From Halomonadaceae bacterium (GTDB taxonomy: Bacteria; Pseudomonadota; Gammaproteobacteria; Pseudomonadales; Oleiphilaceae): 38,028 nucleotides of DNA. Position numbers and translations under genes: made by a program. This document shows positions 16,768 to 26,461 of this stretch, one piece after another; position 1 is the stretch's first letter, and each line of letters starts with the position of its first letter. Location: assembly GCA_007692645.1 (NCBI GenBank), contig REBR01000129.1, positions 1 through 38,028 on the forward strand. Reading direction: 5' to 3'. The notes under the pieces were generated by a model that saw only the letters and a program-made list of their open reading frames with translations, was not told the DNA's origin and searched no databases.

Positions 16768-17493
16768 TTACAGCCGGAAGTCGTCACCCAGGTAGACATC
16801 TTTCACCTGCTGGTTCGCCAGGATGTCACTGGAGCTGCCGGAAGCGATAATGTGACCGCCGCCTACAATATAGGCATTCTCACAAATATCCAGTGTGTCT
16901 CGCACATTGTGGTCGGTGATCAGCACCCCAATACCCTTATTGCGTACGTGGCGAATGATTTGTTTGATATCACTAACGGATATGGGGTCTACACCGGCAA
17001 AGGGTTCGTCCAGCAGAATGAATTTGGGTTCTACCGCCAGGGCCCGGGCAATCTCTACCCGTCGCCGCTCACCACCGGACAGGCTCATACCCAGGCTGTC
17101 ACGGATGTGGGTGATATGAAACTCCTCGAGCAACTGTTGCAGCTTTTCTTCCCGTTCCACCTTGCCCAGATTCTTGCGGGTCTGCAGTATCGACAGGATA
17201 TTGTCCGTCACGGTCATGCTGCGAAACACCGAGGCTTCCTGGGGTAAATAGCCAATACCGGCCCTTGCCCGGCCGTGCATGGGCAGGGGGGTAATATCCT
17301 GGTCATCAATGGTGACCCGCCCATTATCCAGGGGCACCAGGCCCACAATCATGTAAAAGCAGGTGGTCTTGCCGGCGCCGTTGGGGCCCAGCAGACCGAC
17401 GATCTGACCACTTTCAATGGTCAGTGACACGTCGAGCACCACCCGTTTTTTCTTGTAACTTTTAGCCAGGTTACTGGCCTTGAGAATCGCCAT
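16768..17493 (-). CDS. lptB: LPS export ABC transporter ATP-binding protein LptB
   Basis: LptB is the ATPase that, with LptF and LptG, extracts LPS from the inner membrane and drives it along the Lpt bridge. The 241-residue product has all ABC motifs: Walker A GPNGAGKT (residues 36-43), the Q-loop region, the signature [15 protein letters not shown], Walker [15 protein letters not shown], and the H-loop in [15 protein letters not shown]. The sequence [16 protein letters not shown] and the C-terminal block [23 protein letters not shown] are characteristic of LptB. It starts 20 bases after lptA ends. lptFG are not in the window, as is usual. Confidence 0.98.
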   Translation of the reverse strand: MAILKASNLAKSYKKKRVVLDVSLTIESGQIVGLLGPNGAGKTTCFYMIVGLVPLDNGRVTIDDQDITPLPMHGRARAGIGYLPQEASVFRSMTVTDNILSILQTRKNLGKVEREEKLQQLLEEFHITHIRDSLGMSLSGGERRRVEIARALAVEPKFILLDEPFAGVDPISVSDIKQIIRHVRNKGIGVLITDHNVRDTLDICENAYIVGGGHIIASGSSSDILANQQVKDVYLGDDFRL

Positions 17494-17513
17494 TGGTAGT
17501 CCTTGCGCAGAGA

Positions 17514-18056
17514 TTACTCGCGAGTGCCTTCACGGCGGGGCTGAATGGTCATCTCGACCCGGCCGGGACTGTCTTCATCGCCGCCGCTGGCCGTGACCAC
17601 CTGGTCGCTAATATCGTAATCGATCACATTGCCCCGGAAGCTGTCACCGTCCTGGCGGATCTGGGCCTGGCGGCGAAAGCTGATGCGGTTGTCGGTGCGA
17701 ATATAGAGAATCTGCTGAGCCTCAGCGTCCATGGCGGGTTCTCCGGCACGGGGGGGCTGGTGGTAACGGGCGGGTTCCCCCAGGGCCTCCATGCGGCTGA
17801 GTACGCCATCGCTACGGGTCAGTATCAGGGTGTCTGCTTCCAGGCGGGTTTCCCCCTGGGTGACCACCACATTGCCCCGGTAGGTGGCCTGGCCAGCGCG
17901 CTCATCCAGGCGGGCGCTGTCAGCGGCCACATTTATCGGGTCGTCTGACTCCGGGTCAAAGGCCAGTGCCTGGGCGGATAGCAGCGCCAGAGACAGCATC
18001 AGTGCCAGCCCACGCCGGGAGAGTAGGGGGCCTGGAACAGGGTGCCTGACAGCCAT
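17514..18056 (-). CDS. lptA: LPS transport periplasmic protein LptA
   Basis: LptA forms the beta-jellyroll bridge that carries LPS through the periplasm between LptC and LptD. The 180-residue product has a signal peptide ([19 protein letters not shown], cleaved near residue 32), then an OstA-type domain: [40 protein letters not shown] and RFRRQ-type strands ([20 protein letters not shown]), ending with a charged tail. It lies 50 bases after lptC and 20 before lptB in the kdsC-lptC-lptA-lptB order. Confidence 0.95.
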   Translation of the reverse strand: MAVRHPVPGPLLSRRGLALMLSLALLSAQALAFDPESDDPINVAADSARLDERAGQATYRGNVVVTQGETRLEADTLILTRSDGVLSRMEALGEPARYHQPPRAGEPAMDAEAQQILYIRTDNRISFRRQAQIRQDGDSFRGNVIDYDISDQVVTASGGDEDSPGRVEMTIQPRREGTRE

Positions 18057-18106
18057 GGGCGTTCCTCGTCAGTAATCCGGCGGTGCCGGTGTCTGGGGAT
18101 GGGCGT

Positions 18107-18697
18107 TCATTTGAGGCGGTAACTGCCCCGCACCCGCTGATCAAACTCCACCACCCGTTCGTCAATCTGGCCCCGCAGGCCGATGGCATCGGTTTGGCCG
18201 AAGCTGTCGTGCAGGGTCACAGGCGCATCAGTGTGCACAAGTCGTTGCCGGTTATCCAGCGTCAGTCGCTCGGTCTCCATGCGGCTGGTGCGGCCCTCTC
18301 CGGCCTGGCGCTCAACCGTCACGTTACCGCTGAGTTCCAGGTTTTCGTTGTCCAGCAGATAGCGGCCGGTCTTGGCCGTAATTTCCCAGGGCAAGCGGGT
18401 GCTCTGCTCGAACAGCACCCCGGTGGGGGACTGCATCAATATAAAGCCTGCGTCCGTGTACTGATCAGCCCGCTGGCTGTGAATGCGGCTGCTGAGCAGG
18501 CCTTCCTCATCAAAGGTGCGATAGGTGCCCCCTTCAATAAAACCGTCAGGTTTGCCTTCACCCCGTAAGGCCTGGTCCTGGTTGTCCCGGGGTGCCCGCT
18601 CAGTGCTCATGAGTACCAGGGCCAGCCCCAGCAGTGCCAGGGCAATGGCGCCGTAGCGAAACAGTGAGCGGTCTTTCAGGTCGTTGAGCAGCTCCAT
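18107..18697 (-). CDS. lptC: LPS export protein LptC
   Basis: LptC is the bitopic inner-membrane protein that receives LPS from LptB2FG and passes it to LptA. The 196-residue product has one N-terminal membrane segment (YGAIALALLGLALVLMS, residues about 15-31) and a periplasmic beta-jellyroll (GGTYRTFDEEGLLSSRIHS, LFEQSTRLPWEITAKTGRYL, LDNENLELSGNVTVER). The length is near E. coli LptC (191). ATG 18697 is two bases past the kdsC stop, so the two are coupled. Confidence 0.93.
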   Translation of the reverse strand: MELLNDLKDRSLFRYGAIALALLGLALVLMSTERAPRDNQDQALRGEGKPDGFIEGGTYRTFDEEGLLSSRIHSQRADQYTDAGFILMQSPTGVLFEQSTRLPWEITAKTGRYLLDNENLELSGNVTVERQAGEGRTSRMETERLTLDNRQRLVHTDAPVTLHDSFGQTDAIGLRGQIDERVVEFDQRVRGSYRLK

Positions 18698-18699
18698 GG

Positions 18700-19254
18700 T
18701 CAGTCAGGCTCCTGCTCGAAGCTCCGCAGTATGGGTTGCAGTTGGCCCTGGGCGGCCAGTATCAGGTCGCTCAGTTCGCGCACAGCGCCTTGGCCGCCCC
18801 CGGTGCTGGTGCACCAGTGGGCGGCCTGGCGTACCTGCCAGTAGCCATTGGGCACGGTGACTCCCAGGCCGGCAGCACGGATGGCGCCCAGATCCGGCAG
18901 GTCATCGCCGATATACGCGCATTCAGCCAGGGTGAGGTGCAAGTCACTGGCAAGTTCCTGCAGTGCCTGTAGTTTGTCATCCCGGCCCTGATAGAGGTGG
19001 ATGATGCCCAGATCCCCGGCGCGCCGGGCGGTAAGGGGGGAGTGCCGGCCGGTGATAAGGGCCGTGAGAATGCCGGCGCGCTGCAGCAGCTTGATGCCCA
19101 GGCCGTCGAGGATATTAAAGGCCTTGAGTTCATCCCCGTTAGCGGAGAAATACAGCCGCCCGTCAGACAGCACGCCGTCTACATCCATGGCGAGTAAGCG
19201 TACGCCTTTTGCCCGGGTAATCACCTCCTCAGGCACGTTCTGCAGTACGTTCAT
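18700..19254 (-). CDS. kdsC: 3-deoxy-D-manno-octulosonate 8-phosphate phosphatase KdsC
   Basis: KdsC removes phosphate from KDO-8-phosphate to give free KDO for lipid A-core synthesis. The 184-residue product is a compact C0-type HAD phosphatase that works as a tetramer. Motif I is LLAMDVDGVLSDG (nucleophile Asp24, acid/base Asp26), motif II is ALITGRHSP, and motif IV is ECAYIGDDLPDL. The start overlaps the kdsD stop (ATGA, 19251-19254), so it is coupled to the preceding pathway gene. Confidence 0.97.
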   Translation of the reverse strand: MNVLQNVPEEVITRAKGVRLLAMDVDGVLSDGRLYFSANGDELKAFNILDGLGIKLLQRAGILTALITGRHSPLTARRAGDLGIIHLYQGRDDKLQALQELASDLHLTLAECAYIGDDLPDLGAIRAAGLGVTVPNGYWQVRQAAHWCTSTGGGQGAVRELSDLILAAQGQLQPILRSFEQEPD

Positions 19255-20225
19255 ACCACCCCCGCCCGCAGCAGGTCGTGCATGTTCAGGGCGCCCACCA
19301 GGTGGTTATCCCTGTCCGTTACCATCAGGCCGTTGATCTTGTTCTTCTCCATCACTTTCAGCGCCTCCGCTGCCAGAATATCCGGTAATACCGTACGCCC
19401 GCCGGTGGTCATAACATCACCAATGGGGGTGGTCTGAATATTCAGTTGCTGGTCCAGGGTGCGGCGCAGATCCCCATCAGTGAAGATGCCGATAACCCGG
19501 TCCTCCTGATCAACGATGGCCGTCATCCCCAGGCCTTTACGGGAGATTTCCAGTAACGCTTCTCCCATCAGTGTGCTTCGGCTGACTCTCGGCAGGCGTT
19601 CGCCGCTATGCATCAGGTCGCTGACCCGCAACAACAGACGCCGTCCCAGGGTGCCCCCGGGGTGTGAATAGGCGAAATCCTCGGCGCTGAAACCCCGGGC
19701 CTCAAGCAGCGCCACTGCCAGGGCATCACCCATTACCAGGGTGGCGGTGGTGCTGGAGGTGGGGGCCAGGTTCATGGGGCAGGCTTCAACGGACACGCTG
19801 ATGTCCAGGTTGGCGGCTGCCTGTCGCGCCAGTGTGGAGTCGGTATTGCCGGTCATGCTGATCAGGGGGGCGCCCTTGCGCTTGATCAGGGGCAAAATCG
19901 TCAGCAGTTCTTCGGTATTGCCGGAGTTGGAAATGGCAATCACCACATCGTCACCGGTAATCATCCCCAAATCCCCGTGGCTGGCTTCCCCGGGGTGAAC
20001 AAAAAAAGCCGGGGTGCCAGTGCTGGCCAGAGTGGCCGCCAGTTTATTGCCGATATGACCGGATTTTCCCATGCCGGTTACCACCACCCGGCCACGGCAG
20101 TCCAGAATCAGCTGGCAGGCCAGTACAAAGGTGTTGTCAATGCGATCTATCAGGTCACTGATGGCATCCCGCTCCAGGGTAATGGTGCGGCGGGCCGACT
20201 CGATCAGGGGCACTTGTGGTTGCAT
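19251..20225 (-). CDS. kdsD: Arabinose-5-phosphate isomerase KdsD
   Basis: KdsD interconverts ribulose-5-phosphate and arabinose-5-phosphate, the first step towards KDO. The 324-residue product has an N-terminal SIS domain (GRVVVTGMGKSGHIGNKLAA, the HPGEASHGDLGMI loop and IAISNSGNTEELL, residues about 40-180) and a C-terminal pair of CBS domains (SDLMHSGERLPRV and IFTDGDLRRTLDQ, then IGDVMTTGGRTVL). Key family residues in KSGHIG and the HPGEASHGD loop are present. It lies 29 bases after yrbG, as in E. coli, in a yrbG-kdsD-kdsC-lptC-lptA-lptB run. Confidence 0.97.
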   Translation of the reverse strand: MQPQVPLIESARRTITLERDAISDLIDRIDNTFVLACQLILDCRGRVVVTGMGKSGHIGNKLAATLASTGTPAFFVHPGEASHGDLGMITGDDVVIAISNSGNTEELLTILPLIKRKGAPLISMTGNTDSTLARQAAANLDISVSVEACPMNLAPTSSTTATLVMGDALAVALLEARGFSAEDFAYSHPGGTLGRRLLLRVSDLMHSGERLPRVSRSTLMGEALLEISRKGLGMTAIVDQEDRVIGIFTDGDLRRTLDQQLNIQTTPIGDVMTTGGRTVLPDILAAEALKVMEKNKINGLMVTDRDNHLVGALNMHDLLRAGVV

Positions 20226-20254
20226 AACGTTATCCGGGTTGCCGGGGCGGCGAC

Positions 20255-21208
20255 TCAGGCCCCCAGGCGGGTTGTCAGGACAATCAGCACAGAGTAGCCG
20301 ATATACAGTAACAGCAGTATACCACCCTCTAACCGACTGAGATGGTGGTGCAGCCTGCCGAACCAGGCAAACAGCAGCAGTATCACCGTTAACAGCGCCA
20401 TGCTGCCATAATCCCGGGTAAGGGTCAGGCTCTCTACGGTAACCCCGCCAATGAGTGCAGGAATTGCCAGCACAAGCAGCAGGTTAAACAGGTTGGAACC
20501 GACGATGTTGCCCAGGGCCATGCCGGACTGACCCTTGAGGGCGCTGGCCAGAGAGGCGCTCAACTCCGGCAGGCTGGTGCCAACGGCAACCAGGGTCAGG
20601 CCAATCACCAGTTCACTGAGGCCCGCCGCTGTGGCCAGTTCCACCGCTCCCCACACCAGCATGCGTGAGCTGATTACCAGCAGAATAAGTCCTGCCACCA
20701 GGTACGCAGCCGTTCGTAACCGGCTGAGGGCAGGGGCGGCCTGGGCTTCAGCCACCAGAGTATCTTTGGCACTGCCAAAACGGATCAGCAGAAAAAACGT
20801 AATGGCCATCAGCAGGCAGAGCAACAGGCCATCAATAATGCCCAGGTGGCCATCCATTAGCAGTGGCCAGACCAGCAGGGAAGCCATTAGCAGCAGAGGT
20901 AGTTCTACTCGCAGAGTGCCACGGGCAATGGGCATGGCACAAACCAGGGCAGTAATGCCAAGAATCAGGCCAAAATTGGCAATATTAGACCCCAGTACGT
21001 TACCAAGGGCCAGACTGCCAGAGCCGGTAAGGGCCGCCACCAGGGAGACACCGATTTCCGGCGCGGAGGTGCCAAAGGCGACCAGGGTCAAGCCAATGAC
21101 CACCGGGGGAATGGCGTAGCGGCGGGCCAGTGCAATGGCTCCCTCAATAAAGTGGTCTGCACTCCATACCAGCAGTGCCAGTCCGGCAATAACCGCAACA
21201 AGGGGCAA
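20255..21208 (-). CDS. yrbG: Sodium/calcium exchanger family protein YrbG
   Basis: This inner-membrane protein belongs to the Ca2+/cation antiporter superfamily. The 317-residue product has about ten membrane segments in two inverted halves, each with an alpha repeat: TLVAFGTSAPEIGVSLVAAL with GNVLGSNIANFGLILG in the first, and TLVAVGTSLPELSASLASAL with GNIVGSNLFNLLLVLAIP in the second. The acidic residue in GTSxPE of both repeats is the usual cation site. The frame has no ATG at its start: TTG 21208 is the first usual codon but has no ribosome site. An ATC at 21220 lies nine bases after GGAG (21233-21230), in frame, and would give a better N-terminal length. I list the TTG start; the true one is uncertain. 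The ion carried in vivo is not established. Confidence 0.9.
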   Translation of the reverse strand: MPLVAVIAGLALLVWSADHFIEGAIALARRYAIPPVVIGLTLVAFGTSAPEIGVSLVAALTGSGSLALGNVLGSNIANFGLILGITALVCAMPIARGTLRVELPLLLMASLLVWPLLMDGHLGIIDGLLLCLLMAITFFLLIRFGSAKDTLVAEAQAAPALSRLRTAAYLVAGLILLVISSRMLVWGAVELATAAGLSELVIGLTLVAVGTSLPELSASLASALKGQSGMALGNIVGSNLFNLLLVLAIPALIGGVTVESLTLTRDYGSMALLTVILLLFAWFGRLHHHLSRLEGGILLLLYIGYSVLIVLTTRLGA

Positions 21209-21319
21209 TAAAAGGCCGATGACAGCAAACTCCAGTCAGTCGTTAAAAAAGGTGGTTGAGTTTAGCATGGCAGCGTGGCCATCATAGGCTTTACGTAACG
21301 TCAGGGGAGCAGCAGCAGA

Positions 21320-21787
21320 ATGAAGACAGTGCATGGCCGTGGCAGCATCCTGTGGGTGTGGGCGTTATTGCTGCTTTTGCTGGCTGTTGCGGTGCTGGCC
21401 TTTACCCTTGCCAGAGCCAGTTATTTTCAGCTGAACTCCGGTCAGACCTATTACCAGGTGTATGCTGAGTTTCATGATGTGGGCGGACTGCAGGCGGGGG
21501 CAAGGGTGTCCCTGTCCGGGGTCACGGTGGGAAAAGTAACGGATGTAGCCCTTGATAGCGGCCGTTACCGTGCCACAGTGACCCTGGAAATCGCCCGGGA
21601 CATTGATCACATTGCCATGGACAGCATGGCGATCATTCGCACTGCAGGGCTTGTGGGCGAGCGTTATGTGGATATTTCCCCCGGGGGTGATCCGGATTCC
21701 ATGGCAGAGGGAGACTATTTTTACGAAACTCAGTCGGCCTTGCATCTGGAGCAGTTTATTGGCCGTTTTGTAGCTGGGTGGCGCTAA
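21320..21787 (+). CDS. mlaD: MlaD-type MCE-domain lipid-binding protein
   Basis: MlaD forms a hexameric ring on the periplasmic face of the MlaFEDB complex and handles phospholipids moving between the membranes. The 155-residue product has one N-terminal membrane segment (WVWALLLLLLAVAVLAFTLA), then an MCE domain: YYQVYAEFHDVGGLQAGARV, the SLSGVTVGKVTDVAL strand, SMAIIRTAGLVGERYVDISPGG, and the conserved C-terminal YETQSALHLEQFIGRF. Length is like the short Pseudomonas MlaD. In relatives mlaF and mlaE lie directly upstream; here the next gene to the left is yrbG, divergent, only 111 bases away. No ATPase or permease partner is therefore encoded at the locus. Confidence 0.93.
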   Translation: MKTVHGRGSILWVWALLLLLLAVAVLAFTLARASYFQLNSGQTYYQVYAEFHDVGGLQAGARVSLSGVTVGKVTDVALDSGRYRATVTLEIARDIDHIAMDSMAIIRTAGLVGERYVDISPGGDPDSMAEGDYFYETQSALHLEQFIGRFVAGWR

Positions 21788-21932
21788 CCCCCGGCAAGGT
21801 CATCTTCCGGGTGAGACAGGGCTGGCCTGACAGCGTATATTGGTAGGTCTTCTGAGGCGATAGCCCATTTTAATGATCAGATTCAGTATCCGGCCAATGG
21901 CAGGGCAGTGATCGAGACAAGAGGAACAGGGT

Positions 21933-22589
21933 ATGAAACGGAGTGTAAAGCTGTCGTTATTGATGGTGGGCTTAATGCTGCTGCTGCCATTACAGGTGCA
22001 GGCAAGCAGCGAAGAAGCCCAGCGGCTGAAGACCTATGTGGAAGAAAACACCCTGAAGCTGGTGGATCAGCTGGAGCAGATTCAGGGGGGCTTTGAAAAA
22101 GATCGTGAGGCCTTCTACAACAACATGGATGCCGCCCTGGAAGATTTTGTCGCGTTTCGCCGCATTGCTGCCCGGGTCATGGGCCGCTATGCCCGGGAAG
22201 CCAGCCCGGAGCAGCGTAATGAATTTGTCCGCCAGTTCAAGCGTAGCCTGTACGATGCCTATGGCGGCGCCATGGTGGATACCGGGGATTTCAAGTTGGA
22301 AGTGCGGGAAGCAGAGATCAACCCCCGCAATGACCAGCGTGCCACTGTCAATCTGCGGGTAACCACAGAGGGGGGCAGCCGATATGCTGTGGCCTATTCC
22401 ATGTTCCGCTCTGAGCAGACCGACTGGCAGGTAGAAAATATCATTGTTGAGGGCATCAATATTGGTCTGGCGTTCCGTGACCGTTTCGAGCAGGAAATGC
22501 AAAGCAACGGCGACCTGGCAGATGTCATCAATAATTGGTCCGCTGATGTGGCGGATCTGGATGGTCTTGAAGGTGCGGTAGGGGATTAG
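21933..22589 (+). CDS. mlaC: Periplasmic phospholipid-binding protein MlaC
   Basis: MlaC shuttles phospholipids between the outer-membrane MlaA-porin complex and MlaFEDB. The 218-residue product has a signal peptide (LSLLMVGLMLLLPLQVQA, cleaved before SSEEAQRL near residue 25) and the Tol-tol-Ttg2 domain of the family: FVAFRRIAARVMGRYAREAS, EQRNEFVRQFKRSLYDAYGG and WQVENIIVEGINIGLAFRDR. ATG 21933 has AAGAGGAAC about 10 bases upstream. It is 145 bases after mlaD, an unusually wide gap with no gene in it. mlaB, which normally follows, is missing; a terminator and then ibaG come next. Confidence 0.94.
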   Translation: MKRSVKLSLLMVGLMLLLPLQVQASSEEAQRLKTYVEENTLKLVDQLEQIQGGFEKDREAFYNNMDAALEDFVAFRRIAARVMGRYAREASPEQRNEFVRQFKRSLYDAYGGAMVDTGDFKLEVREAEINPRNDQRATVNLRVTTEGGSRYAVAYSMFRSEQTDWQVENIIVEGINIGLAFRDRFEQEMQSNGDLADVINNWSADVADLDGLEGAVGD

Positions 22590-22631
22590 TCTGTAACCCT
22601 GGCGTTATTGGCAGGCGCAAATATTGAGCCT

Positions 22632-22684
22632 GCTGATGCGCTAAATCAGCTTACCCGGCACCCTTTGGCCGGGTTTATTTTTTC
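22632..22684 (+). terminator. Tandem hairpins with T run downstream of mlaC
   Basis: GCTGAT (22632-22637) pairs with ATCAGC (22645-22650). Directly after, ACCCGGC (22653-22659) pairs with GCCGGGT (22668-22674) around an eight-base loop, followed by a T-rich run broken by one A. The second hairpin has the full form of a rho-independent terminator and would close the mlaD-mlaC transcript 64 bases after the mlaC stop. It separates it from ibaG-murA, which must then have its own promoter in 22685-22807 (a possible -10, TACAAT, lies at 22769-22774). Confidence 0.8.
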
Positions 22685-22807
22685 TCTGTCGCGCCGTTCC
22701 CCCGTTCCTTTTGCCGGCCATCTTCTTACGCTGCTGACCCTCTGCTTTAGCGTCTTGCCTTTATTGGGTACAATTGCCCACCTTTACAGTTTGACCGGAC
22801 GGTTATT

Positions 22808-23047
22808 ATGGATGCAGAAATGGTACGTGAACGTTTGGCCAGTGCGCTGACGGATTGCGATATTCAAGTGGAAAACGATGGCAACCATTTTCTGGTAGTG
22901 GCTATCGGCGAACGTTTTGCGGGCATGAGCCGGGTAAAAAAACAGCAACTGATCTATGGCTACCTGGAAGATGCCCTGGCTGATGGCAGTATTCATGCCC
23001 TGACCATCAAGGCATTTACCCCGGCCGAGTGGCAATCCCGCTCTTAA
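22808..23047 (+). CDS. ibaG: BolA-family protein IbaG
   Basis: IbaG is a small BolA-like protein that can hold an iron-sulfur cluster with a monothiol glutaredoxin and affects acid stress and envelope state. The 79-residue product is one BolA domain: MVRERLASALTDCDIQVENDG, GNHFLVVAIGERFAGMSRVK, KQQLIYGYLEDALADGSIHAL and KAFTPAEW. In E. coli and Pseudomonas it stands between mlaB and murA; here murA follows by 48 bases, and mlaB is absent upstream. The ribosome site is weak. Confidence 0.93.
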   Translation: MDAEMVRERLASALTDCDIQVENDGNHFLVVAIGERFAGMSRVKKQQLIYGYLEDALADGSIHALTIKAFTPAEWQSRS

Positions 23048-24358
<1,311 letters not shown>

Positions 24359-24391
24359 TAGCTGTTCCACCCAGCCAGAACTCAGCAGCCA

Positions 24392-24407
24392 GCCCCGTTA
24401 CCGGGGC
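24392..24407 (+). other. GC-rich hairpin between murA and hisG
   Basis: GCCCCG (24392-24397) pairs with CGGGGC (24402-24407) around TTAC; flanking CAGC (24384-24387) and GCTG (24411-24414) can extend the stem. It begins about 33 bases after the murA stop and lies 31 bases before hisG. No T run follows, so it is not a normal terminator. It may stabilise mRNA or reduce read-through into the his genes. Confidence 0.45.
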
Positions 24408-24438
24408 GGTGCTGTTACCCAACACGAGTGTGAGCTCC

Positions 24439-25107
24439 ATGTCTGAACCTGTCACTGAGTCACAACAAATCACCATCGCCCTCTCCAAAGGGCGGATTCT
24501 GGATGAGACGCTGCCGCTGTTGGCCCAAGCGGGCATTGAGCCGGTAGATGATTTGCAACGTACCCGTAAACTGGTATTCGCCACCACCGACCCACGGGTC
24601 CGGCTGTTGATAATCCGGGCCACAGACGTACCCACCTATGTGCAGCACGGCGGGGCGGATCTGGGGGTCACCGGTAAAGACGTACTGATGGAACATGGTG
24701 GTGAAGGGCTCTACGAACCCCTGGATCTGCACATTGCCCGTTGTCGTCTGATGACAGCCGGTGTGGCAGGGGCTCCGGTGCCCAGCGGACGGGTGCGGGT
24801 GGCCACCAAATTTGTTCGTCTGGCCCGGGAATACTATGCCTCCCAGGGCAAGCAGGCGGATATAATCAAACTGTATGGTGCCATGGAGCTGGCCCCTCTG
24901 CTGGGTCTGTCTGATGAGATTGTGGACATTGTGGACACGGGTAATACCCTCCGTGCCAATGGCCTGGAAGCCCGTGAGACGATCTGTGATATCAGTTCAC
25001 GGCTGATCGTTAATCGGGCCTCCATGAAAATGAAGCACCAGCGCATTGAGCCCCTGGTGGAAGAATTGCGCCAGGCGGTGGCCCGGGGAATGGGCCAGCC
25101 CGCCTGA
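24439..25107 (+). CDS. hisG: ATP phosphoribosyltransferase, short (HisZ-dependent) form
   Basis: HisG joins ATP and PRPP in the first step of histidine synthesis. From ATG 24439 the product is 222 residues, the short form that lacks the C-terminal regulatory domain and needs HisZ as partner. Visible blocks are [20 protein letters not shown], the [18 protein letters not shown]-like region [34 protein letters not shown], and the PRPP loop [17 protein letters not shown]. Ten more in-frame codons exist upstream (24409), but they are not family-like. HisZ is not in the window. hisD follows after 38 bases. Confidence 0.97.
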   Translation: MSEPVTESQQITIALSKGRILDETLPLLAQAGIEPVDDLQRTRKLVFATTDPRVRLLIIRATDVPTYVQHGGADLGVTGKDVLMEHGGEGLYEPLDLHIARCRLMTAGVAGAPVPSGRVRVATKFVRLAREYYASQGKQADIIKLYGAMELAPLLGLSDEIVDIVDTGNTLRANGLEARETICDISSRLIVNRASMKMKHQRIEPLVEELRQAVARGMGQPA

Positions 25108-25145
25108 AGGTTCTGATAGCAACTGTATTTCCGGAGTAACGCACT

Positions 25146-26453
25146 ATGAGCCACTTGTCCGTCATGCGACTGGATGCCAATGACCCGGGTTTTACCCAGG
25201 CCCTGCGTCGCCGGGTAGCCTGGGAAGACAGCGTCGATAAGCAGGTACAGGATTCCGTTCGTGACATCCTGGCAGCTGTGCGCCACCGGGGGGATGCGGC
25301 GGTGCTGGAATACACCGCGCATTTTGATGGGGTAAATGTGGCCACGGTGGCTGAGCTGGAAATCCCCCAGGCACGCCTGCAGCAGGCGCTGAATACCATC
25401 AGTGCTGAACAGCGCCAGGCCCTGGAACAGGCGGCAGGTCGTATCCGGGATTACCATGAGCGCCAGAAGGGTGAGTCCTGGGACTATACGGAAGCGGACG
25501 GCACCCTGCTGGGTCAGCGTCTGACACCGGTAGACAGGGCCGGGCTCTATGTACCTGGCGGCAAAGCCGCCTACCCATCGTCAGTGTTGATGAACGCGGT
25601 TCCTGCCAAGGTGGCGGGGGTGGCAGAAGTCATTATGGTTGTGCCGACCCCCAAGGGGGTGCTCAATGAGCTGGTGCTGGCGGCTGCTGCGGTGGCCGGC
25701 GTTGACCGGGTATTTACTGTGGGTGGCGCCCAGGCGGTGGCGGCATTGGCCTATGGCACTGAAACCATTCCGCCGGTGGATAAGATCGTTGGCCCCGGCA
25801 ATATTTTTGTCGCTGCAGCCAAGCGGGAAGTCTTTGGCACAGTAGGTATTGATATGGTCGCCGGGCCTTCGGAAATCCTGGTGATCTGTGATGGTGATAC
25901 GGATCCTGACTGGATTGCCATGGACCTGTTCTCTCAGGCTGAACACGACGAACAGGCCCAGTCGATACTGGTGTGCCCGGATGCGGGCTACCTGGACCGG
26001 GTAGAGGCCAGTATCGCCAAGCTGCTGCCTACCATGGAGCGGAAGGAGATCATAGCCAAGTCGTTGCAGGACCGGGGCTTGCTGGTGTGCGTCAGTGACC
26101 TGACACAGGCAGCAGAAGTGAGCAACCTGATTGCCCCCGAGCACCTGGAACTGTCGGTTGAAGACCCTGATGCACTGCTGCCACTGATTCGCCACGCGGG
26201 TGCCATTTTTATGGGGCGTTACACTGCAGAGGCCCTGGGGGATTATTGTGCGGGGCCCAACCATGTGCTGCCTACCGGGGGCACAGCGCGATTCTCCTCG
26301 CCACTTGGGGTCTATGACTTCCAGAAGCGCTCCTCTATTATCCGCTTCTCGGCGGAAGGTGCCGCCAGTGCCGGTCGTATCGCCTCAGTACTGGCTCGTG
26401 GTGAGGGGCTGACCGCCCACGCCCGTTCTGCGGAATACCGCATTACTCCTTGA
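25146..26453 (+). CDS. hisD: Histidinol dehydrogenase
   Basis: HisD oxidises histidinol to histidine in two NAD-dependent steps and needs zinc. The 435-residue product has the family length and motifs: [56 protein letters not shown], the zinc-ligand segment [11 protein letters not shown], the catalytic Glu-His pair in [14 protein letters not shown], and the C-terminal zinc-ligand region AEYRITP preceded by [13 protein letters not shown] 25146 has CCGGAG nine bases upstream. Its stop (TGA, 26451-26453) lies in the ribosome site of hisC, so the two are coupled. Confidence 0.98.
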   Translation: MSHLSVMRLDANDPGFTQALRRRVAWEDSVDKQVQDSVRDILAAVRHRGDAAVLEYTAHFDGVNVATVAELEIPQARLQQALNTISAEQRQALEQAAGRIRDYHERQKGESWDYTEADGTLLGQRLTPVDRAGLYVPGGKAAYPSSVLMNAVPAKVAGVAEVIMVVPTPKGVLNELVLAAAAVAGVDRVFTVGGAQAVAALAYGTETIPPVDKIVGPGNIFVAAAKREVFGTVGIDMVAGPSEILVICDGDTDPDWIAMDLFSQAEHDEQAQSILVCPDAGYLDRVEASIAKLLPTMERKEIIAKSLQDRGLLVCVSDLTQAAEVSNLIAPEHLELSVEDPDALLPLIRHAGAIFMGRYTAEALGDYCAGPNHVLPTGGTARFSSPLGVYDFQKRSSIIRFSAEGAASAGRIASVLARGEGLTAHARSAEYRITP

Positions 26454-26461
26454 GGTACCCC

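Noticed and set aside
22608-22850. Short frame between mlaC and ibaG that might be a remnant of mlaB
   Set aside because: It runs through the terminator and into ibaG, and shows no STAS-domain features; no mlaB remnant was recognised.
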